Counted from the stretch's first letter, positions 18,970-27,522 are shown. The stretch is DNA of 64,000 nucleotides from an uncultured Erythrobacter sp. (GCF_947499705.1 NZ_CANMPJ010000001.1:2205501-2269500); one strand, 5' to 3'. Notes: generated by a model from the letters alone, not told the origin. Made by a program: numbers and translations.

Positions 18970-19030
18970 CCGTGCCCTGTTAGCCATTCACAAAAGGCCA
19001 AATGGCAAGGTCGAATGGAAAGGCCAAATA
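18970..19030. repeat. Short direct repeat AAAGGCCAAAT x2
   Basis: The 11-mer AAAGGCCAAAT occurs twice, 30 bp apart, in the 205-bp gap between the LysM-FecR gene and the membrane channel gene (about 18993 and 19020). No function is apparent; it may be chance or the trace of a small duplication. Confidence 0.4.
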
Positions 19031-19063
19031 GAAAGGAGCACGATGCCATCGGCACCGCGCTCC
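19026..19063 (-). terminator. Probable rho-independent terminator of the channel gene
   Basis: On the minus strand GGAGC pairs with GCTCC, and the inner GGTGCC pairs with GGCATC with one mismatch, followed by TTTCTATTT. It starts 22 bp after the stop of the minus-strand membrane protein gene. Confidence 0.6.
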
Positions 19064-19085
19064 CTTAGAGTTCGAGGTATCGACC

Positions 19086-20234
19086 CTATTTGTCGATCTG
19101 GTCCAGCTTTTTGGCTGCCCATTCGCGTCCGCCGAGGCCGAATGCCAGAGCGCCTGCGACGGCTAGACCAATCACCAGCGCGCTGAATGCGGTCTGCACG
19201 ATCTCTTCGCCAACGCCCATGAACTGCAGGCCCATGAAGGTGAACAGCAGGATCGTCGCATAGCGCACCACCGAACCGGCCATGCCAACGCCGCCAAGCA
19301 TCTTGCCCAGAAGGTTGGCGATCAGGAAACCAACCCCAATCACAACCGCGCCAAACAGCACGCTGCCGCCGAGCTCAAGAACCTGATCCAGGATCGCAGT
19401 GAGTTCCGGGAAGCCCAGCATCTTGGTCGCGGCGATGGCGAAGAACAGGATAATCCCGATCTGCACGATGCGCGACAATACGCCTGATGCACTTGTGCCT
19501 TCAGGCAAAAGGCCAAGCGCTGCAATCGGGCGGTCGACGCCGAATCCAGCGAGCAGCTCGCTGAGAATGCCGACTACGAACTTGCTGATCAGGTAACCGA
19601 TGCCGAGCAGCAGGCCTGCAGCGATGATGTTCGGGATGGCGGCCATGATCATGCTGAGCATTTCGCTGGCGGGGTCCGAAATCGCCGCAATGTTAAGCAC
19701 GCCCAGCGCACCGATGGCGACCGGGATCGCGATCAGCGCGTAGACAATGGTGCCGATCGTTTTGCTGATCGTGGCATTGCCGGTGACGTCTTCCACGCCG
19801 CCTTTGCTCGCCCACTTATCGAAATCGACGGTTTGCATTGCGGTCACAACGATGTCGCGGACAATGCCCGCCACCATCAGGCCGATGAACAGCAACAGAC
19901 CTGCACCAACCAGCTTGGGCACGTAGCTCATGATATTGTCGAGCAATTCGTTGATCGGACCAGCAACGCCGCCAAGCTCGAGCACTTGCAGGATGCCGAG
20001 CAGGCCGAACAGCCAGATCAGCAACGAGACGATCTTTCCGACCGAAGCGCCAACGCTTTCGCCGCTCGCGGTTCCGCGACTGAGAAGCGGGATACGATCA
20101 ACCAATTTGGCGAACGCCCACTTCGCCGCGTTGGCGAGCAGCCAGGTTACGAGGAGGATCGCGATGGCGAAGACGGCTTTCTCACCCAGCTCCATCGCGA
20201 GATCCTGGTCGAATTGATATCTTCCTATTTGCAT
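19086..20234 (-). CDS. Mechanosensitive-channel TM-helix repeat membrane protein
   Basis: 382 residues, almost all hydrophobic. It holds repeated units of the kind found in conserved TM-helix (MscS-associated) proteins: NIMSYVPKLVGAGLLLFIGLMVAGIVRDIV and the parallel IMAAIPNIIAAGLLLGIGYLISKFVVGIL, then LELGGSVLFGAVVIGVGFLIANLLGKML. The cytoplasmic MscS beta domain is absent, so it is a TM_helix-only protein and channel activity is not assured. It has its own terminator and a 342-bp upstream gap. No link to its neighbours is visible. Confidence 0.88.
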   Translation of the reverse strand: MQIGRYQFDQDLAMELGEKAVFAIAILLVTWLLANAAKWAFAKLVDRIPLLSRGTASGESVGASVGKIVSLLIWLFGLLGILQVLELGGVAGPINELLDNIMSYVPKLVGAGLLLFIGLMVAGIVRDIVVTAMQTVDFDKWASKGGVEDVTGNATISKTIGTIVYALIAIPVAIGALGVLNIAAISDPASEMLSMIMAAIPNIIAAGLLLGIGYLISKFVVGILSELLAGFGVDRPIAALGLLPEGTSASGVLSRIVQIGIILFFAIAATKMLGFPELTAILDQVLELGGSVLFGAVVIGVGFLIANLLGKMLGGVGMAGSVVRYATILLFTFMGLQFMGVGEEIVQTAFSALVIGLAVAGALAFGLGGREWAAKKLDQIDK

Positions 20235-20576
20235 GAATGTGCTCCCTGCTGTGCTGCGCTGGATGAGATCGATCCAGAGGACTTTGTCATGAGAACTCCC
20301 GCGATCCCTGCGGGAATCGAAGAGCGCGCATGGGGATGCGGCGCACTGATTACCGCACGCATAGTACCGGCCCGCTAGGGAGCTCTACAAGCCGCCCGCC
20401 GTAAATTGTTGTTTCGGGGAGTGCTGGCGATGCGCTATTTGCCCTCCGCCCGCTGGTCTTGTCAGGCTTCGCAGAGGACAATTCGAAGCTTGTCACACTC
20501 CAAGCAGTCGGTAGCGATAACAAAATTTGTCCGGACAACTCTTCCCATTCTGCCCGCGCCCGACTAGGCTGCACTG
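20235..20576. other. Intergenic region with one island operator
   Basis: 342 bp between divergent genes. No convincing open frame was seen. It contains a short inverted repeat (TCCCGC/GCGGGA, 20297-20315) without a T-run and, near its right end, the TTGTCCGGACAA operator. The rest shows nothing recognisable. Confidence 0.5.
20527..20538. promoter_or_regulatory. Island operator O1 (TTGTCCGGACAA)
   Basis: Perfect 12-bp palindrome 38 bp upstream of the ATG of the exported protein gene at 20577. Same sequence as the sites at 38266, 44186, 44228 and 57482. Its place just before a plus-strand operon makes it the left-most member of the catabolic regulon. Confidence 0.75.
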
Positions 20577-21215
20577 ATGCAAAGTCTAAGACTGATCCCG
20601 GTAGCGTTGCTTGCCGCATTGTCGTTCCCAGTAATGGCGCAGGACGCGCTGCCAGCGGGGATATGGACCAACACCGAAGACGAATATTTCGCCGAGGAAG
20701 AAGGCCGCGAGAAGCCTGACTGGGCCGCGTTCGAAGCAAACGAAGACGGCCAATGGCGGCCAATCGATGCCTTCGGCGAAGCGCAAGGTGCATGGAACAA
20801 AGGGCCGATCCCGGGTCTCTCGGGCGACGCAGTTACCGGATGGCGGTTCAAGGGCAGCGAACTCCGAAGGGCACGACCATTCTTTTGCTGGGTTTCCGTG
20901 CGCAAATTCGCGGGCAAGCCCGATGGCAGCGAAGACTGGACCTTCATCCGTAACCTGCCTCAATTCGACCAGGGCGGACGCATCCTCGTTCCCGGCGATG
21001 GGATCGCTCCGGATGTGACGATCCGGATGCGCAACGTGACGTGGGCAAAGGGCAGTCGCAACAAACCCTCATTGGTGCTCTACGTACACAAGGCAGACCC
21101 GGTTAGAGCCGAAAGCTACAGCTGGGCCGCACCGGAATCGACCATGATCGGGATTAATCTACGCTGGGTTCAGGCGAGCTGCAGCAAGGCACAAAGCAAA
21201 ACAAAAGGACCATAA
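20577..21215 (+). CDS. Exported protein of unknown function
   Basis: 212 residues. A signal peptide (LLAALSFPVMAQ) is followed by a Trp- and acid-rich mature domain (WTNTEDEYFAEEEGREKPDWAAFEANEDGQW, CWVSVRKF, ESTMIGINLRWVQASC). I do not recognise the family. Its only context clues are the operator 38 bp upstream and the 5-bp gap to the quinone oxidoreductase gene, which place it at the head of a small regulated operon. It probably acts in the periplasm or outer envelope on the island's substrate or its import. Confidence 0.7.
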   Translation: MQSLRLIPVALLAALSFPVMAQDALPAGIWTNTEDEYFAEEEGREKPDWAAFEANEDGQWRPIDAFGEAQGAWNKGPIPGLSGDAVTGWRFKGSELRRARPFFCWVSVRKFAGKPDGSEDWTFIRNLPQFDQGGRILVPGDGIAPDVTIRMRNVTWAKGSRNKPSLVLYVHKADPVRAESYSWAAPESTMIGINLRWVQASCSKAQSKTKGP

Positions 21216-21220
21216 CAGCC

Positions 21221-22198
21221 ATGCAATCGACCCGAGCGGTTTTCCGTCAGACTGGCGGCCCCGAAGTCATCGAGTGGATCACCGAAGATCATCCCGCACC
21301 CGGACCGGGCGAAGTCACGATCAAGCACGGCGCCGTGGGTCTCAACTACATCGACACCTATCATCGGCGCGGAATCTATCCGGTCGAACTGCCCAGCGGA
21401 ATGGGTTTGGAAGCGGCGGGCCGCATCACCGCGATAGGTGACGGCGTAGATGGGTTTGCAATCGGAGATCGGGTCGCAACATTCGGACCATTGCTTGGTG
21501 CCTATGCCACCCACCGCAATATCGCGGCCGGGCATCTGTTCCATCTGCCCGACAGCATCGATGATGAAACCGCTGCCGCTGCGATCCTGAAGGCATGCAC
21601 CACCGAATTTCTGGTCGAACGCTGCGGCAAGGTTGAGGCTGGCTGGCCGGTCTTGGTCCATGCCGCCGCCGGCGCGACCGGGTTGCTGCTGGTGCAATGG
21701 CTCAAGCATATCGGCGCGGAAGTGATTGGGACGGTTTCAACCGAAGCAAAGGCCGAAGCCGCCCGTGCGGCAGGCGCGCATCATGTGATCTTCTACAAGG
21801 ACGAAGACACTGCCGCGCGCACCCGCGAGATTACTGGCGGCGCTGGCGTGCGCGTGACCTTCGACGGGATCGGTCGCTCGACTTGGGAAACGTCGCTCGA
21901 TGCGACGGGCAAGCGCGGCTTGATCATCAACTTTGGCAATGCCGATGCGCCGGTGGGCGAGGTCGATGTGGGTGTGCTGGCGATGAAGGGGTCGCTGTTC
22001 AACACCCGCCCGATGCTGTTTCACTATTACGAGGACCCGGCGGATCGCGCGGCGGGCGCGGCGCGCGTCTGGGAGATGTTCGACAAGGGCGCTCTGTCCG
22101 TGACAATTGGTCAAACCTATGCGCTCACCGACGCCGCACAGGCTCAGACAGATCTGCAAAGCGGCAACACCACCGGATCGACGGTCCTGCTGCCGTGA
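21221..22198 (+). CDS. NAD(P)H:quinone oxidoreductase-like zinc-independent MDR protein
   Basis: 325 residues. Medium-chain dehydrogenase/reductase fold of the quinone oxidoreductase branch: GLNYIDTYHRRGIYPVELPSGMGLEAAGRI near the N-terminus, the nucleotide-binding VLVHAAAGATGLLLVQWLKHIGAEVIGTV in the middle and DAAQAQTDLQSGNTTGSTVLLP at the end. The zinc-binding Cys cluster is absent. It reduces quinones or alpha,beta-unsaturated carbonyls with NADPH. Co-transcribed with the exported protein upstream and the AhpD-like gene downstream, whose GTG overlaps its stop. Confidence 0.92.
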   Translation: MQSTRAVFRQTGGPEVIEWITEDHPAPGPGEVTIKHGAVGLNYIDTYHRRGIYPVELPSGMGLEAAGRITAIGDGVDGFAIGDRVATFGPLLGAYATHRNIAAGHLFHLPDSIDDETAAAAILKACTTEFLVERCGKVEAGWPVLVHAAAGATGLLLVQWLKHIGAEVIGTVSTEAKAEAARAAGAHHVIFYKDEDTAARTREITGGAGVRVTFDGIGRSTWETSLDATGKRGLIINFGNADAPVGEVDVGVLAMKGSLFNTRPMLFHYYEDPADRAAGAARVWEMFDKGALSVTIGQTYALTDAAQAQTDLQSGNTTGSTVLLP

Positions 22199-22794
22199 GC
22201 CGGATCGCGCCCATGGCGGTCGAAGATCTGCCGCCCACCACCCGCGAGGCGCTGACTTACGCGCAAGGCATCATGGGCTTTGCGCCCAACGATGTGCTTA
22301 CCATGGCGCACTGGCCCGAACTGCTTGAGGCGATGGAAGGGCTGGTCTCGGTTATCTACAAGCCGGGCGAGCTCGACCCGGTGCTCAAACGCCTGATCGC
22401 GACCATCACGAGCGGCGCGGCCGGTTGCCGTTATTGTCAGGCACACACGGCGCATGGCGCGGTGAAAATGGCAGGCGGCGATGACGAAAAGATCGCCAAG
22501 GTCTGGGAGTATCAATCGAACCCGCTGTTCAACGCCGCCGAACGCGCCGCGCTCGATCTGGCGCTCGCGGCTGGAACTCAGCCCAACGCTGCGACCGACG
22601 CGCATTTTCGCGAGCTGAAGAAACACTTCTCCATGCAGCAAATCATGGAGATCATGGGCGTGATCGGCCTGTTCGGTTTCCTCAACCGCTGGAACGATAC
22701 GCTGGCAACCGAGCTTGAGGACAAGCCCCACGAATTCGCCAGCGAGACGTACTCAGCCGATGTCTGGGAGCCGGGGCGACACAAGCGCGACTAA
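22195..22794 (+). CDS. AhpD-like / carboxymuconolactone decarboxylase-family protein
   Basis: 199 residues from a GTG that overlaps the upstream TGA (GTGA); ATG 22213 is the alternative. The family core is clear: LKRLIATITSGAAGCRYCQAHTAHGA carries the CxxC-like RYCQAH motif of the alkylhydroperoxidase D fold, and the C-terminal half matches peroxidase-related members. These proteins are all-helical and may have thiol peroxidase or decarboxylase activity. The frame is open far upstream, but that stretch is a shadow of the oxidoreductase gene. Converges on the YciI gene, 6 bp away. Confidence 0.88.
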   Translation: MSRIAPMAVEDLPPTTREALTYAQGIMGFAPNDVLTMAHWPELLEAMEGLVSVIYKPGELDPVLKRLIATITSGAAGCRYCQAHTAHGAVKMAGGDDEKIAKVWEYQSNPLFNAAERAALDLALAAGTQPNAATDAHFRELKKHFSMQQIMEIMGVIGLFGFLNRWNDTLATELEDKPHEFASETYSADVWEPGRHKRD

Positions 22795-22800
22795 CGCGGA

Positions 22801-23106
22801 TCAGCCTTTCCAAGCGGTTCCGCCAACCCAATCACCCGCAACGCCGCGAAACTCGCTTGCCGAGATCGATTGCCAGACGCCCGCGTTGAAATAGGGATCG
22901 GCTTCGAATTTAGCGCGCGCGGCATCTTCATCACCGGCCTTGATGACGAGCATCGATCCGATGGTTTCCTCGCCGCGCTTGAGCGGGCCTGCCACAGCGT
23001 AATCCTCGATATGCGCTTCGACATGGTCGAGATGCGCAGCCAAGTGCAGCTCGCGCAGCCGCGCCCCATGCTCTCCATCGCGGCAGTAAAAGGCGTAAAG
23101 TGGCAC
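22801..23106 (-). CDS. YciI-like dimeric alpha/beta-barrel protein
   Basis: 101 residues from GTG 23106, which overlaps the upstream stop by one base (TAGTG). PLYAFYCRDGEHGARLRELHLAAHLDHVEAH and the AGDEDAARAKFEADPYFNAGVW stretch match the YCII-related fold, with the His and Asp positions usual for the family. Function within the pathway unknown; such proteins often act as small hydrolases or isomerases in ring-cleavage routes. It is the last gene of the 11-gene operon that begins at 32562. Confidence 0.85.
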   Translation of the reverse strand: MPLYAFYCRDGEHGARLRELHLAAHLDHVEAHIEDYAVAGPLKRGEETIGSMLVIKAGDEDAARAKFEADPYFNAGVWQSISASEFRGVAGDWVGGTAWKG

Positions 23107-23870
23107 TAGGGTTCCCTTTGCGGCGGCGTGAAGACTGATGGATCGATGGGCTCGCCCACCGTGACCTTGGTCCACAGCACCGTATTGCTGATCACGCCGT
23201 CATACAACAGAGTGACCGAACGTGCCTGCACCCAGCCGCTATCGGGAAGGCGCACGAAATCGCCGTAGATCCGCTCGTGAAAACCGCGCGCACTGTCGAA
23301 CGCCATATAGCGGATGAAACCGCTTTCGACGTCGAACCCGAACAGCGTCTCCTGCCCGCCCGGATCGGTAATGCGGATTAGGGAAACCCTATGCCCACGG
23401 ACCTTGCGTGGTGGAGCGAAGCTGAGCGCGAACCCGTCGTCGAGCGCCGAACGGACAATCCCGAAGCCGAAATTGCTGGCCCAATAGGCGTCGGCCTGCG
23501 CCTTAGGCATGATGCCGTCCTGGGTCCACGTGGTCTCGCCATCGTAGCCGACTTCGAACAGGTTGCGCTCGCCCGCGTTGGCAACGATGCGCACCTTACC
23601 ATCGGCACCATGTGCGACCTTCCGCCCGCGCTCGAATGCGCGCCACATGCGATAATCGTCCGCGACCGAGCGGACTTCACCTGTGGCCGGATCGAAGAAG
23701 GTGGCGGTGCCTTCGAGCTGCAGGGTCTGCGGATCGAGGAATGCCTCGCCTCCATGCGCCTCAAGCCCGCGCTCCACCACCTCACGCGGCGAAAGTGACG
23801 TATCGGCTTTAAGAGGTTCGGCTGAGGCGATGCACAGCGCAAACATGCCAGCGAGCCAGCGGCCAATCAT
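23106..23870 (-). CDS. Exported LolA-like protein of unknown function
   Basis: 254 residues from ATG 23870, overlapping the upstream stop as ATGA; the longer frame has an Arg-rich lead that is not a signal. Signal peptide (WLAGMFALCIASAEP). The mature protein (VVERGLEAHGGEAFLDPQTLQLEGTATFFDP, YDGETTWTQDGIMP, LFGFDVESGFIRYMAFDSARGF) has the beta-rich look of the LolA/outer-membrane lipoprotein-sorting fold, which binds hydrophobic ligands. It may carry or bind a hydrophobic substrate in the periplasm. Assignment is by pattern only. Confidence 0.7.
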   Translation of the reverse strand: MIGRWLAGMFALCIASAEPLKADTSLSPREVVERGLEAHGGEAFLDPQTLQLEGTATFFDPATGEVRSVADDYRMWRAFERGRKVAHGADGKVRIVANAGERNLFEVGYDGETTWTQDGIMPKAQADAYWASNFGFGIVRSALDDGFALSFAPPRKVRGHRVSLIRITDPGGQETLFGFDVESGFIRYMAFDSARGFHERIYGDFVRLPDSGWVQARSVTLLYDGVISNTVLWTKVTVGEPIDPSVFTPPQREP

Positions 23871-24769
23871 TCGCCGACCTCGACCAGCTCGACCAATTCT
23901 CCGCCAGCGCCAATGGTCGTTCCGCACCGTCGCTCCTCATAGAGCGCCCCTTGGCGAGCATCGGGCGGCATGATCCAGTCAACATCGCACTGATCGACAT
24001 CACGCACCGCGAGACTGACCAATGCGTTACCGGGAGGCAGTTGCTCATGGTGACACGGTCGATCGGTCGCCGCTGCGGGATAGTCGTCCACCTCCACAAT
24101 CGGCATCCGGTCATGCTGGACCATCGTGATCGTGGTCAGCGTATCGGCCGGCAGGCCGAAGGCGTTGTTGATCATCGAATAGGGTAGAGAGTAATCCGCG
24201 CCGCGCGTCAGACCCAATCGGTCACGATACCATTCGACGCTCGCATCGCGATCCGGGGTCGCCAGCACGACGATGAATATGCGGTCCACAGCCGATTTGG
24301 CGCGCGGCAGGTCTGTCCCCGGCATGTCGTTCAGCACCTGGTTGAGATAGACCATCTCGCGCCCCGTCCCGAGCACCTGCATCGGGATGAAGGCTGGCTC
24401 GATATTCTCGAGCTTCTTGGGCGGACCGACGATGGTGAAGCCCGCACCTTCGACGACGTCGGGCCAGTGCCACACATCCTCGACCGTGCATTCGAACGCG
24501 GCCCAGCCGTAACTGCGCGTGGGTTTGAACCCGGGATGATCGGGCTGCTCTACGAGGCGGAACCAGCACGGTGCGCCGCTTTTCGGGCGCAGCACTGCGT
24601 AAGGTGAACCTGCGTTGCCGGGACAATTCCAGCTTGCCGCGAGATCGGCGGCGAGTGCGCCTTGCTCGACCAGTTCCAGGCCGAGGCAATCGCGGTACCC
24701 GCTCAGTGCGTCGGAAAGATCGGGCACAGTCGAAAGACCGCCCATTATCGTTCCGTGAGCGATGCTCAT
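23867..24769 (-). CDS. VOC (glyoxalase/dioxygenase) superfamily protein
   Basis: 300 residues made of two VOC modules (DLSDALSGYRDCLGLELVEQG, and DRDASVEWYRDRLGLTRGADYSLPYSMINNAFGLP), as in two-domain extradiol-dioxygenase or glyoxalase-like proteins. Members use a metal to open rings, isomerise or hydrate. Starts and stops overlap both neighbours as ATGA, deep in the operon. The metal ligands are not convincingly conserved in the first half, so activity should not be assumed. No signal peptide. Confidence 0.82.
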   Translation of the reverse strand: MSIAHGTIMGGLSTVPDLSDALSGYRDCLGLELVEQGALAADLAASWNCPGNAGSPYAVLRPKSGAPCWFRLVEQPDHPGFKPTRSYGWAAFECTVEDVWHWPDVVEGAGFTIVGPPKKLENIEPAFIPMQVLGTGREMVYLNQVLNDMPGTDLPRAKSAVDRIFIVVLATPDRDASVEWYRDRLGLTRGADYSLPYSMINNAFGLPADTLTTITMVQHDRMPIVEVDDYPAAATDRPCHHEQLPPGNALVSLAVRDVDQCDVDWIMPPDARQGALYEERRCGTTIGAGGELVELVEVGE

Positions 24770-25521
24770 TCGCCGAATTCCGGCTTGCGCTTCTCGACAA
24801 AAGCCTGCGTGCCCTCGGCGAAATCCGGCATAGTGAAGGCGCGCGCGAACATTTCTGCGGTTTCCTCGTTCTCCTCGCTTTGTCCGTCGAGAACGAAGCG
24901 GATCATGCGCTTGCTTTCGCGGATCGAATGTGGGCTGGCCGCGAGCAGCGCGGCGATAGCGTCGTCGGGGCTGTCTGCAATCTGCTCGATCAGGCCGATC
25001 CGCTGCGCTTCCTGAGCGTCATGGAGAATGCCGGTGTAGAGCATCCGTCTCGCGTGCCCCGGCCCGACCAGATCGGTCAGCAGTTTCACATCGTGCAGCG
25101 GATAGACAAGACCCAATTTGGCGGGCGTGATACCGAAACGCGCGGCTTTGGTCGCCAGCCGCAGATCGCAGGCCAAAGCCAGACCGCAGCCGCCGCCGAC
25201 GCAATCACCCTCGACCCAAGCCAGCGTGGGCATGTCGAGCCGCGTGAGCTTGTACTGCACCCGATTGATCGCCGCTTGATTGGCCGCGCGCCAGGCCGCG
25301 TCATCCTTGTTCGCCAGCAATTCCCTGATGTCGGCCCCCGCACAGAACGCACCGCCATCCGCCGCGCGCAGGACAAGCACCTTCGCTTCAGGATTGCGCT
25401 CCACCTGATCGAGCAAGTTCGGCATTGCCTCCCACATCGCCATGTTGAAGGCGTTGCGCTTATCCGCCCGGTCGATCAGCAGGTGCGCAACCGGACCATT
25501 CATTTCGAGGCGCAGGTTCAA
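24766..25521 (-). CDS. Enoyl-CoA hydratase/isomerase (crotonase) family protein lacking both catalytic Glu
   Basis: 251 residues from TTG 25521, which overlaps the upstream stop as TTGA and gives the usual crotonase N-terminus (NLRLEMNGPVAHLLIDR); ATG 25503 is the alternative. The oxyanion-hole segments GGAFCAGADIREL and GDCVGGGCGLALACDLR are conserved. However, the two hydratase Glu positions are Gly113 (GGGCGL instead of GGGCEL) and Ala134 (ITPAKLG instead of xxPExxLG). It therefore probably does not hydrate a double bond; an isomerase, decarboxylase or hydrolase role on an acyl-CoA is more likely. Substrate is presumably made by the PaaK-like ligase of the same operon. Confidence 0.88.
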   Translation of the reverse strand: MNLRLEMNGPVAHLLIDRADKRNAFNMAMWEAMPNLLDQVERNPEAKVLVLRAADGGAFCAGADIRELLANKDDAAWRAANQAAINRVQYKLTRLDMPTLAWVEGDCVGGGCGLALACDLRLATKAARFGITPAKLGLVYPLHDVKLLTDLVGPGHARRMLYTGILHDAQEAQRIGLIEQIADSPDDAIAALLAASPHSIRESKRMIRFVLDGQSEENEETAEMFARAFTMPDFAEGTQAFVEKRKPEFGE

Positions 25522-26390
25522 GCCGGGTTCTCCGCGATGAAATGATCGGCAATCGCCTTGCGCGTGGTCACCCACACGCCGTCATGCGCGCGGACATGGT
25601 TGAAGAATTCCTCCAATGCCCAGATGCGACCGGGCCGCCCGATGATGCGGAGGTGTAGCCCAAGACTCATCATTTTCGGGTTCCCTTCCTCGCCTTCGCG
25701 ATAGACCTGATCGAAGTTTGCTTTGGCATAATCGAGCCATTGATGCGGGGACAGTGCCGGGTCGGTCCACATCTTCATATCATTGCTGTCGAGCTGATAT
25801 GGCAGGATACACATCGGCTTCCCGGGAATGGTGTCACGATCCCAGAAAGGCACGTCGCCGCTGTAATCGTCCATGTGGTAGGTGAAGCCCTCTTCTGACA
25901 GCAGCCGCCGCGTGTTGTCGGTGAGCAGATAGCGCGACAGCCAACCGCAAGGGCGCACGCCACAGGTCTTTTCGATGCTGGTGACAGCCTTGCGAATGAA
26001 CTCGCGTTCCTGGTCCTCGTCCATCTTGAACTGGTGCACCCAGCGCCAACCATGGCTGACCGGCTCATGGCCCAGTTCAACAATCGCTTCGGCAATCTCG
26101 GGATGGTTTTCGAGGCTTAGCGCGGCGACGGTCCAGCTGGCCATGATGTTATAGCGCTTGAGCAGTTTGACGATCCGCGGCGCGCCAGCCTTGATCCCGT
26201 AGAGATAATTGCTTTCGTTCGAGTAATTGCGCATCTTCGACTTCACGAAAACACCCAATTCGTCGACCGGCTCCATGCCGCGATCGCCGCGCGCGATGGT
26301 CATTTCGCTGCCCTCTTCGACATTGACGACAACGCTAAGCGCCATCTTGGCGTTGTTCGGCAGGTCCATCCGTTCTTCGGTCAGCGGCAT
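25518..26390 (-). CDS. PuuE/allantoinase-like polysaccharide deacetylase-fold hydrolase (copy 1)
   Basis: 290 residues. NodB-type deacetylase fold in the PuuE/HpPgdA branch: KMALSVVVNVEEGSE at the start, KRYNIMASWTVAALSLENHPEIAEAIVELGHEPVSHGWRWVHQ, then PCGWLSRYLLTDNTRRLLSEEGFTYHMDDYSGDVPF. The usual TFDD metal site is altered to NVEEGSE, as in PuuE-like proteins, and a His-containing GHEPVSHG is kept. PuuE opens the hydantoin ring of allantoin and relatives include cyclic imide hydrolases, so this enzyme probably hydrolyses a cyclic amide or imide. Two more copies lie at 54841-56648. Confidence 0.88.
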   Translation of the reverse strand: MPLTEERMDLPNNAKMALSVVVNVEEGSEMTIARGDRGMEPVDELGVFVKSKMRNYSNESNYLYGIKAGAPRIVKLLKRYNIMASWTVAALSLENHPEIAEAIVELGHEPVSHGWRWVHQFKMDEDQEREFIRKAVTSIEKTCGVRPCGWLSRYLLTDNTRRLLSEEGFTYHMDDYSGDVPFWDRDTIPGKPMCILPYQLDSNDMKMWTDPALSPHQWLDYAKANFDQVYREGEEGNPKMMSLGLHLRIIGRPGRIWALEEFFNHVRAHDGVWVTTRKAIADHFIAENPA

Positions 26391-27190
26391 CAGTGCATTT
26401 CCTCCCCGCCGCTCACATTGAGCGCTTCTCCGGTCACATAGAAGGCCTCATCGCTGGCGAGCCAGAGACATGCAGCGGCGGTATCACTCGGCAGACCGGG
26501 CCGCCCCATGGGGTTTTTGGCGCTCATATTGGCGAGGTATTCTTCGACAGTGGCGAAGCCGAGCAGTTTGCTGAAATACTCGTTCTGCTGCGCCCCAAGT
26601 CCAGTGGTGACATGGTTCGGGCAGATCGCGTTCACCGTGATCCCGTGTGCGCCCAGTTCGACCGCCGACGCACGGGTCAGGCCGACCATGCCGTGTTTGG
26701 ACGAGACATAAGCAGGCAGGTGAGGGAAGCCGGTTTTCGCCGCTTGGCTGGCGATGTTGATGATCCGCCCGCCTTTGCCCGCATCGACCATTGCGCGTGC
26801 GGCGGCCTGCGTGCTGTAGAATGCACCCGAAAGGTTGACCGCAATCACCTGATCCCATTCATCGGCCGTGTCGACGTCGAGCAGCGGCTTCATCTTGAAG
26901 CCGATCCCGGCATTGTTGACGAACACATCGAGCGTCGGGAAATGCGCGAGTGTCTTCGCCACGAGCGCCTGGCATTGGTCGGCTTTGGAAACGTCGCACG
27001 CGATAGTCGCGACTTTTGCCCCGCGTCCGCGCAGTTCCTCAGCAACAGCATCGGCTTCCGCGTCGATGGTCAGGTCCGAGACGACGCAGTTGGCACCTTC
27101 ATCGGCGAATGCTTGCAGGATGCCCTGCCCCAGCCCCTTCTCCTTGCCCGAGCCGGTGACTACGACCGTCTTGCCTGTGAATTTAGCCAC
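26390..27190 (-). CDS. Short-chain dehydrogenase/reductase
   Basis: 266 residues. Classical SDR: nucleotide site VVVTGSGKEKGLGQGI (about 9-24), DVSKAD, NNAGIG, and the catalytic Ser...Tyr-x-x-x-Lys in IASQAAKTGFPHLPAYVSSKHGM. The C-terminus SGGEEMH is usual for the group. Oxidises or reduces a hydroxyl/keto group with NAD(P)H. Its stop overlaps the start of the deacetylase-fold gene by one base (TGATG). Probably acts on a 3-hydroxyacyl intermediate, but the substrate is unknown. Confidence 0.93.
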   Translation of the reverse strand: MAKFTGKTVVVTGSGKEKGLGQGILQAFADEGANCVVSDLTIDAEADAVAEELRGRGAKVATIACDVSKADQCQALVAKTLAHFPTLDVFVNNAGIGFKMKPLLDVDTADEWDQVIAVNLSGAFYSTQAAARAMVDAGKGGRIINIASQAAKTGFPHLPAYVSSKHGMVGLTRASAVELGAHGITVNAICPNHVTTGLGAQQNEYFSKLLGFATVEEYLANMSAKNPMGRPGLPSDTAAACLWLASDEAFYVTGEALNVSGGEEMH

Positions 27191-27208
27191 CTTAGAAGTC
27201 CCCCACTC

Positions 27209-27517
27209 TTACAAGTCTTCAGTCAGGATGAATTGCGGGCCGTTGGCATAGTCCTGAAACGGGGCCGCCTTGGCTTGGAAATCAGGGTCCGAAACATCCT
27301 TCACGAAGTCATCCATGTTGGTGATGTCGAGGATCTCGAAATAGGCATAGGGCGGCGGGGTGTCGGGATCGCCGAACAGGCCGGTCGCTTTGTGCACGGT
27401 GAAGCTGTTGACCGAAGGCAGCGCGCTCGCGGTCGGCACGTCTTTGGTCTTGGCCCATTCTTCGTATTCGGCGACATCGGTTCCGGGCTTCAGGTTGAAC
27501 GGTACAATAATGCGCAT
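27209..27517 (-). CDS. HapK/RedY-like small protein
   Basis: 102 residues, no signal peptide. RIIVPFNLKPGTDVAEYEEWAKTKDVPTASALPSVNSFTVHKATG and PPYAYFEILDITNMDDFVKDVSDPDFQAKAAPFQDY match the REDY-like HapK family, a dimeric alpha/beta-barrel first noticed in the Hahella prodigiosin cluster, with distant similarity to RedY. Its activity is unknown. It sits between the amidase and the SDR of the 11-gene operon, 18 bp upstream of the SDR start. In sphingomonads such genes occur in catabolic operons without prodiginine synthesis, as here. Confidence 0.8.
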   Translation of the reverse strand: MRIIVPFNLKPGTDVAEYEEWAKTKDVPTASALPSVNSFTVHKATGLFGDPDTPPPYAYFEILDITNMDDFVKDVSDPDFQAKAAPFQDYANGPQFILTEDL

Positions 27518-27522
27518 GGGTA

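Noticed and set aside
18993..19030. CRISPR-like repeats (AAAGGCCAAAT)
   Set aside because: Only two short copies, no regular spacers and no cas genes.
21697..22194. Long frame upstream of the AhpD-like gene as extended coding sequence
   Set aside because: It lies wholly over the quinone oxidoreductase gene and has an Arg/Gly-rich composition typical of an out-of-frame reading; the GTG at 22195 overlaps the stop of the real gene.
27209..27517. Part of a prodiginine biosynthetic cluster
   Set aside because: Only the HapK-like gene points that way; no other prodiginine genes occur, and the surrounding genes are catabolic.
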